Virus record (IMG/VR): IMGVR_UViG_3300015371_000166
Coordinates: 1 to 24,604 of that record
DNA length: 24,604 nucleotides
Origin: a virus
Reading direction: 5' to 3' (one strand)
Positions within the stretch are counted from its first letter, which is position 1; each line of letters opens with the position of its first letter. The notes under the pieces were generated by a model. The model saw nothing but the letters and a program-made list of their open reading frames with translations. It searched no databases and was not told where the DNA came from. The position numbers and the translations under genes were made by a program. Shown here one piece after another: positions 7,846 through 17,156 of the stretch.

Positions 7846-9202
7846 CGCATGCGCAGTTTGATCGCCAACACTTTGCGAACTGTGTTGCGTGCTGTTGAGG
7901 GTGCTTATCGTCCGGGTCCTTATCACTTGCCGATCACTGGCGGGTGGTTGCCTGACGGTGCGCCGCTCAATTGGTGGCAATGCGGCTATGATGTGCAAGG
8001 TCTAAGCACACGTTCGGCAATGGTGGAAGCATGTGTTTCAGCATATGCGCAAACCGTTGCCATGTGTCCGGGTGACCATTGGCGATTGAATAACAAGGGT
8101 GGCAGGGAGCGGGTGGAGACTTCCGCCCTCTCCCGCATCTTGCGGCACCCGAATGATTATCAAACGATCAGCGATTTTCTTCTGAACGCGACGCGATGGC
8201 TTTACACGACGGGCAATGCCTATGCCGTGGCTTTGCGCAACGACAGATTTGAAGTCAATTCGTTGCATTTGATGGACTCAAATATGTCTGTTCCGATATT
8301 GGCCGAGACAGGTGATATTTTTTATAGGTTGAACGGCAACGATGTTATTTCGAAACGGTTTGGAGAAGAATCCATTATCGTGCCGATGCGCGACGTGCTG
8401 CATATTCGCTTGCACACCGAGCGGCGGCGCAATCCGTTTCCATTGATCGGTGAGAGCCCAATCGTTGCAGCATATGACGATATCGGCATGGGCAATGCCA
8501 TCGCTGCGCAGCAAGCAGCTTTTTATCGCAACGAAGCGCGACCGTCTGCGGTGCTGTCAACTGACCTTGTACTTGACAAGGATCAGGTGCAGGCTTTGCG
8601 CGATCGGTGGCACGAGCAGACACAAGGTGTCAATCAGGGCAGCACGCCAATTCTGACGGCTGGCTTGAAAGTGTCGCCATGGGGAGTGCCGAGCAAAGAT
8701 GCTGCGACTGCCGATATTCTCAAGATTAGTAACGAGCATATTGCTTTGGCGTTTCGTGTGCCGTTGCAGATTCTCGGACTCGGTGGCACGAGCTATGGCT
8801 CAACTGAATTGTTGATGCAATCCTGGATTGCATCTGGTCTTGGCTTCGCACTCAATCATATCGAAGAAGCGTTTGGTTTGTTGTTTTCTTTGCGAGGTCA
8901 GCCTTACGAATATGCGGAGTTTGATACAGCGGCGCTGTTGCGTTCGGCGATGAAAGATCGAATGGAAGCTCTTGCGCGCGGTGTGCAAGGCGGCATCCTT
9001 GCGCCTAATGAGGCACGTGCACAAGAAGGCTACGACGAAGTTGAGTTTGGCGACGAGCCACGAGTGCAGCAACAGGTCGTGCCATTAAGTGCAGCCGGTA
9101 GCATCCCGGCAGCACCGGGACCGCAAGCTCCGCAACCGGCACCATCACCGGGGCCTGAAAGCGACACTTCCACTCCGCTGCCTCCGGAGAAAGGCAATCG
9201 AG

Positions 9203-10592
<1,390 letters not shown>

Positions 10593-10600
<8 letters not shown>

Positions 10601-11240
10601 TATTATCTTGAAGACGTTGACAGCATCGCCAACGCAAGACTTGATGACAGTCGAAGAATTGAAAGTGAAGCTTGGCATTCCGGCCGGCAACATTGCCGGA
10701 GACGAAGCACTTGCTGCGCTGATTACAACCTATTCAGATGTCATAGCGACGTTGTGCAATCGGGTGTTTGGCAGAGAGCGTATGCAAGAGACGTGGCGCG
10801 GTTTGGACAGCAGCAACCGCGTCTTTCTCAGTCATTATCCGATCAAGGTTGAGACAGATGTAGAGTCGGTATATTGCCCGCGCGGCAGTACAGTCATCAA
10901 CCCGGTAGGTTATGAGATAGAATTGAAGTCTGGCAAGGTTGAGCTCTATCAATCGCAGATGGAGCCGATTGTCATCACTTATACGGGTGGCTACAAGTTG
11001 CCTGAAGAAGCACCGCCTGCCTTGAAAGAATGCTTGGCGATCATGGTGCGGGATGCTCGAGCTAGTGAGCAACTGGCGTCGGTGGCGGGTGTGCGGTCGT
11101 TGTCGCACAAGGAATCTCGAGTGGTGTATTTTGATCCGAATGCGACGGCCAGCCGTGGTGGCGGCTCGGCGACGGGTGGCATGGGTTTGACGGGAACGAT
11201 CAATGCCCTGTTGATGCACTATGTAAGGCTGCAAGTGTAA
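10593..11240 (+). CDS. Head-tail connector, gp6-like (215 aa)
   Basis: The start is taken at 10593, an ATG that overlaps the collagen gene stop region and gives MADIILKTL; the longer frame from 10557 adds twelve residues inside the fibre gene. The first half, with D-L-M-T-V-E-E-L-K-V-K-L-G-I (17-30) followed by a helix-rich ALAALITTYSDVIATLCNR stretch, matches gp6-like connector proteins (PF05135-type). The middle is beta-rich, with ITYTGGYKLPEEAP at about 130-143 and a helix after it, which is also typical. In family knowledge this protein binds under the portal and forms a ring for the neck. A Gly-rich tail near 183-195 is unusual. It fits between the portal/fibre and small neck genes. Confidence 0.82.
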
Positions 11241-11500
11241 TGGCGATCACAATCAAGACCGGCGATATCCTGAAATGGGCTTCGAAGATGGAGGAGAAGG
11301 GAGCAGACTTTGCTGCCGAAGTTGTCAAGAAAGCCAAGGGCGAGCACGAGAAGAAACGTAAAGAGAAGAAAATGAAATTTACCCGTATTCGCCGAAAACA
11401 AACCGGCAAGCGTTTCGCCATTGTCAAAGACGTCAATCGTGCGGCTGAATTGATAAAGCGAACGCAGACGGGTCGCTTTACGGATATCTTCAAGGATTAG
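11240..11500 (+). CDS. Small basic neck-region protein (86 aa)
   Basis: The ATG shares one base with the TAA of the connector gene (TAATG). The protein is strongly basic, with a Lys-rich helix at about 30-50 (KKAKGEHEKKRKEKKMKF), and I do not recognise a family. Its place, between a gp6-like connector and a head-closure candidate, is where phages often encode short adaptors, so it may be a neck protein or nucleic-acid-contacting part. Nothing more can be seen. Confidence 0.55.
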   Translation: MAITIKTGDILKWASKMEEKGADFAAEVVKKAKGEHEKKRKEKKMKFTRIRRKQTGKRFAIVKDVNRAAELIKRTQTGRFTDIFKD

Positions 11501-11502
11501 CC

Positions 11503-11868
11503 ATGGGCGTCGATTGGTCAACGCAAGTCTATCTTCTGAATTACAATGTCTTTGCGCGGCCGGTTACGTTTTATCCGCTGAGAAGTCAGCCGACCGTTGC
11601 ATCATATTCGGCTCGCGGAATTTTTGGCACAGTCAGTATTGATATCGCCAGCATGGACGGCAGTGATATTTCTGAGCAACGTACAATCCTGGATATTCTC
11701 GAAGCCGAATTTACAATTATTCCGACGCAACAAGATCGTGTTGCGATTGGACCTGATCCGGGAGGCATGAATAAGAATGAAGGATTGTGGGAGGTCAATG
11801 ACGTGTCGACAAATGGTGGCGGCGAGACAACGCTTGAGCTCCGCCGCGTTGTGGTAGCCAATCCATGA
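11503..11868 (+). CDS. Head-closure / stopper-like protein (121 aa)
   Basis: A short beta-rich protein with an AAGGA site before the ATG. It starts with a W-x-x-Q-V-Y-L-L-N-Y-N-V-F-A-R-P-V-T-F pattern (5-23) and ends in a strand-rich ELRRVVVANP. Size, composition and position (third gene after the portal/fibre, before the terminator candidate) suit a head-tail stopper or closure protein that plugs the connector, but there is no diagnostic motif. The next gene overlaps by ATGA. Function by context only. Confidence 0.5.
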   Translation: MGVDWSTQVYLLNYNVFARPVTFYPLRSQPTVASYSARGIFGTVSIDIASMDGSDISEQRTILDILEAEFTIIPTQQDRVAIGPDPGGMNKNEGLWEVNDVSTNGGGETTLELRRVVVANP

Positions 11869-12503
11869 GTAGCCCTGTCAGCAATGTTCTGCGTCTGCAC
11901 GGCAAGATTCCGCATGTTGAAGCGGTGCAGCGATCGTATGCAATGCTGGTGCGCGATGCTGCTTTGACACGGTTGAAGACGTTCAGTTTCTTTCAAGGTT
12001 TTACTTTTCGTCGTTCGCATGCGTTCAAGATTTTGCCCGACCTCATGCCGTATTGCTGCGTTTATTTTTTGGCCGAGAACCTGTCCGAAGACGGAAACAA
12101 CAATACTGGCGAGGTGCGTTTCAGCAGCGAGCTGCGTCTTGGCTTCAGCGTCATTCTCGTGAACAACGACCCTGATGAAATGGAAGACCGGCTTGACGAT
12201 GCTTATCAGGTCATATTTGACGGGCTCTTGCGCGATCCGACCTTCTATCACAATGATCGATATGAGGTAGAAGCTTTCACGCGCGGCAGCCGCATGCACT
12301 TCTACGGCATCGCCGGATTGCAAAACAACGAAACACCCTACGCGGAGTTACGTGCAGAGATAACTTGCGATCTGGGTGCGATTGAGTACGAGCCTCGCGT
12401 GGAGGATATGCTGGAGACGATTCACGTCGAGACTGTGCATCCACCCGGTGATACGGAGAACCAGCACGTCTTCAGCGTGTACGACATGGACCAAGGAGGT
12501 TGA
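11865..12503 (+). CDS. Tail terminator / Mu gp37-like candidate (212 aa)
   Basis: The ATG lies in an ATGA overlap with the preceding gene. In Mu, the gene just before the DUF2635 gene and the sheath is gp37, thought to be a tail terminator; this gene holds the same place. Sequence features fit a mixed alpha/beta fold with a hydrophobic core around FSVILVNNDPDEMEDRLDDAY (roughly 105-124) and a following helix/strand set, a common order in terminators. Cysteine pairs are not conserved-looking. Recognition is by order rather than a sure motif. Confidence 0.5.
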   Translation: MSSPVSNVLRLHGKIPHVEAVQRSYAMLVRDAALTRLKTFSFFQGFTFRRSHAFKILPDLMPYCCVYFLAENLSEDGNNNTGEVRFSSELRLGFSVILVNNDPDEMEDRLDDAYQVIFDGLLRDPTFYHNDRYEVEAFTRGSRMHFYGIAGLQNNETPYAELRAEITCDLGAIEYEPRVEDMLETIHVETVHPPGDTENQHVFSVYDMDQGG

Positions 12504-12506
12504 GCC

Positions 12507-12746
12507 ATGAAAGTTTGGGCGGCTAACGAAGACATGCTGAAATATCTCAAGCATCCGATTACAAAGGTCGGCTTCATTGACATGAACACGCCGGCAAACT
12601 GGCCGAATGACAGCTTCACTTATCGGCGCATTCGCGACGGTGATGTGCTGGTCGATCAGCCAGAAAAGCAAACGGAAGAGCCGCAACCGGAGCCTGTATC
12701 CGAAACAGTGCCCGAGCCGCCACCGTCAGAATCGTCTTCGTCGTAA
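12507..12746 (+). CDS. DUF2635 protein, Mu gp38-like (79 aa)
   Basis: The first 50 residues match the short DUF2635 pattern: M-K-V at the start, a middle W-P-N-D-S, then Y-R-R-I-R-D-G-D-V (40-48). This pattern of arginines before D-G-D-V is typical of the gene directly preceding the sheath gene in Mu-like phages, which is the position seen here. The rest is a disordered tail of E, P, Q and S. AAGGAGG is 9 bases before the ATG. The protein is probably a small tail component; its exact role is not known. The matching context makes the assignment strong. Confidence 0.75.
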   Translation: MKVWAANEDMLKYLKHPITKVGFIDMNTPANWPNDSFTYRRIRDGDVLVDQPEKQTEEPQPEPVSETVPEPPPSESSSS

Positions 12747-12757
12747 ATCGCAGGAAC

Positions 12758-12778
12758 GATTAGGCATCGCGCCTGATC
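12758..12778 (+). promoter_or_regulatory. 8-bp hairpin in the leader of the sheath gene
   Basis: GATTAGGC (12758-12765) pairs with GCCTGATC (12771-12778), with one T-G wobble, around a 5-base loop. It lies in the 56-base gap before the sheath gene, upstream of its ribosome binding sites (GGAGG and AAAGGAG). It may shield an mRNA end or regulate entry; no T-run follows, so termination is unlikely. Confidence 0.4.
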
Positions 12779-12802
12779 AATGGAGGTTAAAGGAGAAACC
12801 CG

Positions 12803-14344
12803 ATGCCTGTATCATTTTCGTCTATCCCGTCCAATTGGCGGCAGCCTTTGTATTGGGTTGAAGTCGATCCGTCCAAAGCTGGCTTGCCGGTCTTTCGTCT
12901 TCCTGCATTGCTCGTTGGCATCAAGTTGACAGCAGGCACGGCGGCAGTTGATGTGCCGATTCCTGTGCAATCTGCCGCGCTCGCTGAACAGTATTTTGGC
13001 AAAGGCAGTCATCTGACGGCAGTGTGCAAAGCTTTCTTCAAAACGAATGCCAGTCAAGAGACGTGGGCGTTGCCCGTAGCTGAGCCGACTGGAACTCAGG
13101 CAACGGGTACGATCACGGTAACCACACCAGCGACACAGGCAGGTGTTCTTGATTTGTATATCGCCGGCCAGCACGTGGCCGTGGTTGTCAATCCCGGCGA
13201 GCCGGTCAATACGATTGCGACGAATATCGCTGCTGCGCTCACTGCTACACCTGATCTCCCGGTGACAGCTTTGGCTGCGGCCGCCGTGGTGACGTTGACG
13301 TGCCGCTGGAAAGGTACGTCCGGCAATGACATCTCGATGACGGATACTTATTACAAAGGTGCTGGTGGACAGGAGCGTCCAACAGGTCTTGGTATCACGT
13401 ACAACAATCCAACACTGACAACTGGCACGGGTGTTCCCGTGTTTACCAATGCAATCAGCAACCTCGGTGAGAAGGAAGCCGAGTTCGTCTGTCTGCCGTT
13501 CACTGATAGTGCAAGTCTTCTCGCGTGGGAAACAGAGTTTGGTTTTACGGACTCTGGCCGCTGGGGATGGATGAGGCAGAAATTCGGCAGTATTTGGACT
13601 GCGTATCGTGGCACTTATGCTGCGTGCTTGACGTTCGGGCAAGGTCGCAACAGTCCGCAAGTGTCGGCCATGGCTGTAGAACCACTGGTGCCGAGTCCAA
13701 CCTACGAAGTTGCGGCGGCGTATACTGGCAAGGCTGCACGCGGATATACCAATGATCCAGCGCGGCCATTGCAGACGCTGCATCTCGAGGGAATCCTGCC
13801 TGCGCCGCTCGAGGATCGCTTTATCATGAGCGAGCTGAACAGTCTTTCGCTGAACGGCATGGCAACGCAACGGACTGAGAGCGACAATGTGCCAATGATC
13901 GCTCGAGAGACGACTATGTTCCAGAAGAACCAATACGGTTATCCTGATGACGCTTACACGGATGCGACGACGTTGGCGACGCTTGCACGTCTGCTGCGCA
14001 ATCAACGGCAGGCTGTCACCAGTAAATGGCCACGGCACAAGCTGGCCAATGACGGAACACGGTTTGGTGCAGGGCAGGCGATTGTCACGCCGAAATCTAT
14101 CAAGGCTGAACTCGTTGCGCAGTATCGCATTGATGAATTCAATGGCCTTGTTGAAGATGCGTTCAATTTCAAGAGCAACTTGATCGTTGAGCGTGACAGT
14201 AACGATCCGACGCGGGTCAATGTGTTGTACCCGCCCGACCTGATTAATGGCTTGCGTCTGTTCGCCGTGCTGGCGCAATTCCGTCTTCAGTACAATCGCG
14301 GCATTGATGAAACGGCGGCCGTCAATCAGATCGGCACATTCTAA
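12803..14344 (+). CDS. Contractile tail sheath protein, Mu gpL-like (513 aa)
   Basis: Length and order (after DUF2635, before tube) match Mu gpL. The start is fixed by two purine-rich sites (GGAGG, AAAGGAG) directly upstream. The N-terminus has S-S-I-P-S-N-W-R-Q-P (6-15) then the P-V-P-I-like strand region typical of Mu-like sheath starts. The central insertion domain (about 90-190) is Thr/Val-rich. The C-terminal half, from about 380 on, has the conserved core: DDAYTDATTLATLARLLR, a following KWPRHKLANDG and a final FRLQYNR segment. The sheath wraps the tube and contracts to drive it into the host. This is a major late protein, which fits the strong translation signals. Confidence 0.95.
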   Translation: MPVSFSSIPSNWRQPLYWVEVDPSKAGLPVFRLPALLVGIKLTAGTAAVDVPIPVQSAALAEQYFGKGSHLTAVCKAFFKTNASQETWALPVAEPTGTQATGTITVTTPATQAGVLDLYIAGQHVAVVVNPGEPVNTIATNIAAALTATPDLPVTALAAAAVVTLTCRWKGTSGNDISMTDTYYKGAGGQERPTGLGITYNNPTLTTGTGVPVFTNAISNLGEKEAEFVCLPFTDSASLLAWETEFGFTDSGRWGWMRQKFGSIWTAYRGTYAACLTFGQGRNSPQVSAMAVEPLVPSPTYEVAAAYTGKAARGYTNDPARPLQTLHLEGILPAPLEDRFIMSELNSLSLNGMATQRTESDNVPMIARETTMFQKNQYGYPDDAYTDATTLATLARLLRNQRQAVTSKWPRHKLANDGTRFGAGQAIVTPKSIKAELVAQYRIDEFNGLVEDAFNFKSNLIVERDSNDPTRVNVLYPPDLINGLRLFAVLAQFRLQYNRGIDETAAVNQIGTF

Positions 14345-14355
14345 AGGAGGTGATC
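14343..14355 (+). promoter_or_regulatory. Extended Shine-Dalgarno of the tube gene
   Basis: AAAGGAGGTGATC is complementary over 13 bases to the conserved 3' end of proteobacterial 16S rRNA, GATCACCTCCTTT. The core GGAGG lies 6 bases before the ATG at 14357. It is the strongest ribosome binding site in the window and is placed before a very abundant tail protein. It overlaps the sheath stop codon. Confidence 0.85.
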
Positions 14356-14356
14356 T

Positions 14357-14716
14357 ATGGCTCAGAGAATTGCAGGCACCGCGTTCCTGAAAGTGGATGG
14401 TGCTATCTATCCGTTGCGAGGCAACTTCACCGTCAGTCCATCGGCATTGGAGCGAGCAGGTTTGGCCGGGCAGGATTTTGTGCACGGTTTTTCCGAGATG
14501 CCACGTGTGCCGTATATCGAGGGCGACGTTTCACTCGTTCCCGATTTGTCAATGGATAGCGTGGAAGCTGTTATCAACGCAACCGTGACCGCAGAGCTCG
14601 CGAATGGAAAGACTTATGTCTTGCGTGAGGCATGGTGTCGTTCGGCTCTCGAGCTCAATACCCGAGAGGGTCAAACCCGCGTCCGCTTCGAGGGCGTTAG
14701 CTGCGACGAGATCTAA
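14357..14716 (+). CDS. Tail tube protein, Mu gpM-like (119 aa)
   Basis: This small protein immediately follows the sheath, as the tube does in Mu-like phages (PF10618-like). It has G-T-A-F-L-K-V-D-G (7-15), a typical opening, and a core GKTYVLREAWCRSALELNT (about 84-102), with a final E-G-V-S-C-D-E-I that resembles known tube ends. The protein polymerises in hexameric rings around the tape measure, making the inner tube. Its ribosome binding site is the strongest in the window. An alternative in-frame GTG/TTG start is not needed. Sure of the family. Confidence 0.92.
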   Translation: MAQRIAGTAFLKVDGAIYPLRGNFTVSPSALERAGLAGQDFVHGFSEMPRVPYIEGDVSLVPDLSMDSVEAVINATVTAELANGKTYVLREAWCRSALELNTREGQTRVRFEGVSCDEI

Positions 14717-15040
14717 ATGGCAGATGAATTAAACGGCAAACCTGCACCTGTTATTCCGACAGTCAATGTAAAGCTTCGCAAGTCAGTGATCGCCAACGGC
14801 GAGGAGACGAAGGAACTGATTTTCAGGGAACCAACCGCTCGAGACATTGAGATGTGTGGCAACCCTGTGCTGATCGATATGGCAGTTGATCCGCCAAAGA
14901 TCAGTTTTGACGCGAAGGCAATGACACAAATGATGGCGGCACTTGCAACAGTGCCACCGTCAACTATCAGGCAAATGCATCCACGCGACTGGAATACAGC
15001 CGCTTGGAACCTCGCAAATTTTTTCCTGCCGGAGCTATAA
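14717..15040 (+). CDS. Tail assembly chaperone, short form (107 aa)
   Basis: The ATG directly follows the tube stop. The sequence fits the phage tail assembly chaperone of Mu-like phages (gp41-like, Phage_TAC_7): an N-terminal beta pair, then L-I-F-R-E-P-T-A-R-D-I-E (34-45), where the family has L-x-x-P-T-A-R-D, and a helical end. It binds the tape measure and tube subunits during assembly. Near its 3' end is a slippery site (15016-15025) that would move a fraction of ribosomes to the -1 frame, making a longer protein. Very similar arrangement is conserved in many tailed phages. Confidence 0.88.
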   Translation: MADELNGKPAPVIPTVNVKLRKSVIANGEETKELIFREPTARDIEMCGNPVLIDMAVDPPKISFDAKAMTQMMAALATVPPSTIRQMHPRDWNTAAWNLANFFLPEL

Positions 15041-15192
15041 ACGAGGATACCATCCTCGACTGCTATCGTCTCGCCGACAGGTACAAGCGTGATCCCGACG
15101 AGTTCCTTAGCAAGCCGCTCTCCGCTATAGCCCGGCATGTATATTGGACGAGCGTGCTGATCGACAGGCAACGGCCACCTGAAGAAGAATGA
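14717..15192 (+). CDS. Tail assembly chaperone, -1 frameshift long form (about 158 aa)
   Basis: Residues 1-103 are the short form up to N-F-F. After the slip, the -1 frame gives P-A-G-A-I-N-E-D and continues for 55 residues to the stop at 15190-15192. That downstream frame has no ATG or GTG at a sensible place near its beginning (only a TTG at 15004), so it is better explained as a frameshift extension than as a separate gene. The added part, with a helix-rich D-C-Y-R-L-A-D-R-Y stretch and a final short acidic tail, resembles the T-type extension of such chaperones. The tape-measure gene starts in its ATGA end. Known in principle from Mu gp41/42 and lambda G/GT. Confidence 0.8.
15016..15025 (+). 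promoter_or_regulatory. -1 ribosomal slippery site
   Basis: In the zero frame, the bases read A AAT TTT (15016-15022), a canonical X-XXY-YYZ heptamer, and the overlapping T TTT TTC (15019-15025) is also in the right phase. Slips on either would produce the same protein. It lies 15 bases before the zero-frame stop. I did not identify a convincing downstream stem or pseudoknot by eye. Confidence 0.8.
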
Positions 15193-17156
15193 GTGAAAAG
15201 ACTGAATTTGAAATAATGCTTCGTGACAGCATTTCGCCGTCGTTGAAATCGATCGGCCGTGAAATGAAGTCGCTGGTCAAAACACTGTCGGCAGACCCCG
15301 ACGGCAGTGACAAGGGTCTGCCGCAGTTTCGTCGTTCGTCTTCGTTACTGGCGACTACGGCGCGCGGTGTCACTCGTGAGCTATCAGGCTTTGTTGGATT
15401 TGTCGGCGGTGTTGGCCGTGGTCTGCTTGGCACGCTCGGTTCGATCGAGACAGTGCGGCGCATTTCAACAGCGTTGATTGACTTAGCTGAACGTCGCGTT
15501 CAATTGTCCATGTTTGCGCATGACACGCGGCTTGCGGCCGACGACGTTGAGAAGATGCAAAAGGCAATGTCCCGCATGGGGATCAGTGCCGATCAAAGCA
15601 ATCAGTTCATTTCGAATCTTAGTACCAAAATCCAGGATTTGCAGGCGATGAAAGAAGGTAGCACTTTCTTTCAGGACTTGTCGAAGATGGGCGAGAAAGG
15701 TTTTCAGCTCGCCAATGAATTGTTGAACGAAAAAGATTATTCGAAAGCGATCGACAAAATTCTCGAGACGTTTCGCAGGCAAGGACCTGAAGCTCAGTTT
15801 TATATGTCGCAGGTTCTTGGTGTGCCCGTGTCGGTGCTTGAGAATTTACGCAAGAACATGGACAAGGTTGCGGACAGTCCAAGTGTCGATCCGAAAGTGG
15901 CGCAACAATTTTTGGATAACCAAAAGAAATTTATGGAGCGGTTTGATGCTGAATGGACAGTGTTCGGTGCACATGCCCTCGAGAAAATAAACGGGTGGTA
16001 TGACGAGATTTCGCCGGAAGGCGAATTGAAGTTTTCCGAGTTTGGAAAAAAGTTTTTCGACGAGGTCGACAAAACAATCAGGCAGGATATTGAAGACGCA
16101 CAAAAACTTCTCGACCTGTACCTGAAGCTGAAGGAATATTACGAGCAGCTTTCGCCTGACAAGGTGCAGAAAAATATCCGCGATAAATTCAAGCCGTTTT
16201 TCGACAAGAGCCAAGACGACGCCAAACAACGGGTTGGACAGACGCAGCAAGAAAACCGTTTGCTGAAAGCCATTGAGGATATCCTGAAACGGCTGTCGGG
16301 CACCGACGTCATGGGCGGCGGATCTGGCGCGGCGGGTGGCGGCGGTGGCGGCGGATATGGTGGCGAGGGCACGGACGCGGGTGGCAGCGGTGCTGGAGGT
16401 GCGGGACGCGGTGGCGGGCGCACGTCTGACCGCGTCCCGGGCGGCCCGGTGGCACCTGTGCCTCCACCTCCGGGTGGCGGCGACGGGCAATATGTGCGTG
16501 AGGATCAAGGCAGGGTAGCCGGCATCCGCAAGGGCGCGTTGGCTCCCGAGGTCCGTGACTATCTGACGGCGGCCGGCCGTGAAAACAATTTGGTTGCGCA
16601 TGTCTACTCAGGCGGCCAGCGGATGCCCGGCGCAGAAGGTGCCACTGGCTCACACCGTCATGACGAAGGCGGTGCAGGTGATTTGAAATTGTGGGACCCG
16701 GCGCAGAAGCGTTATCTCAACAGCAGCAATCCGGAAGACGCAAAACGGATGGCTGCTTACGTCTCGTCAGCCGTCAAGTATGGCGCGACGGGTGTTGGCC
16801 ACGGTGCGGGTTACATGGGTCCAGAGTCGTTGCATATTGGCGGCGGCAAGCCAACGTCATGGGGAGGCTCACCGTGGATCGAAGATGCACGGCGTGCGGG
16901 AATGGTTGCACGAAGCGAAGCTGGTGCAAAGATTCCGTTGCCTGACGTGCCACAAGGCTATCGTGCATTTCTTGGCAAGGGTCGCGACAACATGGACCGC
17001 AACCCGGACAGCGTTTTTGAAAAAGGAAGTAACGCGATCGCGTTTCAATTTAATAACGTGCCGTCAGGTGTGCGTACCAATGCGGAAGCTGGCGGATCGT
17101 TTACACAGGTTGAGGTTAGCCGCAAGAGTGCAATGGAAGAGCGAGCAGCAGATTAA
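15189..17156 (+). CDS. Tape measure protein 1 with M15-like peptidase end (655 aa)
   Basis: It starts in an ATGA overlap with the chaperone extension. About residues 1-325 resemble the second tape measure downstream. The middle is helical and charged. From about 375 to 433 lies a Gly-rich linker (long GGG runs, then P-P-P-P). The last part, about 460-560, has G-S-H-R-H-D-E-G-G-A-G-D (487-498) and S-L-H-I-G-G-G (547-553). This S-x-H-x-x-x-G-x-A-x-D plus distant H fits the zinc-ligand arrangement of M15/DD-peptidase-like wall hydrolases (candidate ligands H489 or H491, D498 and H549). The tape measure sets tail length and is carried at the tip; such a wall-cutting end helps the tube pass the cell wall. 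Confidence 0.8.
   Translation: MSEKTEFEIMLRDSISPSLKSIGREMKSLVKTLSADPDGSDKGLPQFRRSSSLLATTARGVTRELSGFVGFVGGVGRGLLGTLGSIETVRRISTALIDLAERRVQLSMFAHDTRLAADDVEKMQKAMSRMGISADQSNQFISNLSTKIQDLQAMKEGSTFFQDLSKMGEKGFQLANELLNEKDYSKAIDKILETFRRQGPEAQFYMSQVLGVPVSVLENLRKNMDKVADSPSVDPKVAQQFLDNQKKFMERFDAEWTVFGAHALEKINGWYDEISPEGELKFSEFGKKFFDEVDKTIRQDIEDAQKLLDLYLKLKEYYEQLSPDKVQKNIRDKFKPFFDKSQDDAKQRVGQTQQENRLLKAIEDILKRLSGTDVMGGGSGAAGGGGGGGYGGEGTDAGGSGAGGAGRGGGRTSDRVPGGPVAPVPPPPGGGDGQYVREDQGRVAGIRKGALAPEVRDYLTAAGRENNLVAHVYSGGQRMPGAEGATGSHRHDEGGAGDLKLWDPAQKRYLNSSNPEDAKRMAAYVSSAVKYGATGVGHGAGYMGPESLHIGGGKPTSWGGSPWIEDARRAGMVARSEAGAKIPLPDVPQGYRAFLGKGRDNMDRNPDSVFEKGSNAIAFQFNNVPSGVRTNAEAGGSFTQVEVSRKSAMEERAAD

Noticed and set aside
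9089-9202. Longer N-terminus for the collagen-like gene
   Set aside because: The leader is basic and lies in the portal gene; ATG at 9203 has a good upstream site and begins a sensible coiled-coil domain.
12607-12861. Alternative 84-codon plus-strand frame across the gap before the sheath
   Set aside because: It overlaps the DUF2635 gene and the sheath start, has no family resemblance and an inferior start.
12812-14485. 557-codon open frame on the minus strand opposite the sheath and tube genes
   Set aside because: It is a shadow of the sheath gene: no ribosome binding site, Arg/Cys/His-rich composition without domains, and the plus-strand sheath is certain.
15004-15192. Separate small gene starting with TTG after the chaperone
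   Set aside because: There is no good start or ribosome binding site, and a slippery heptamer in right phase explains it as the frameshift extension.
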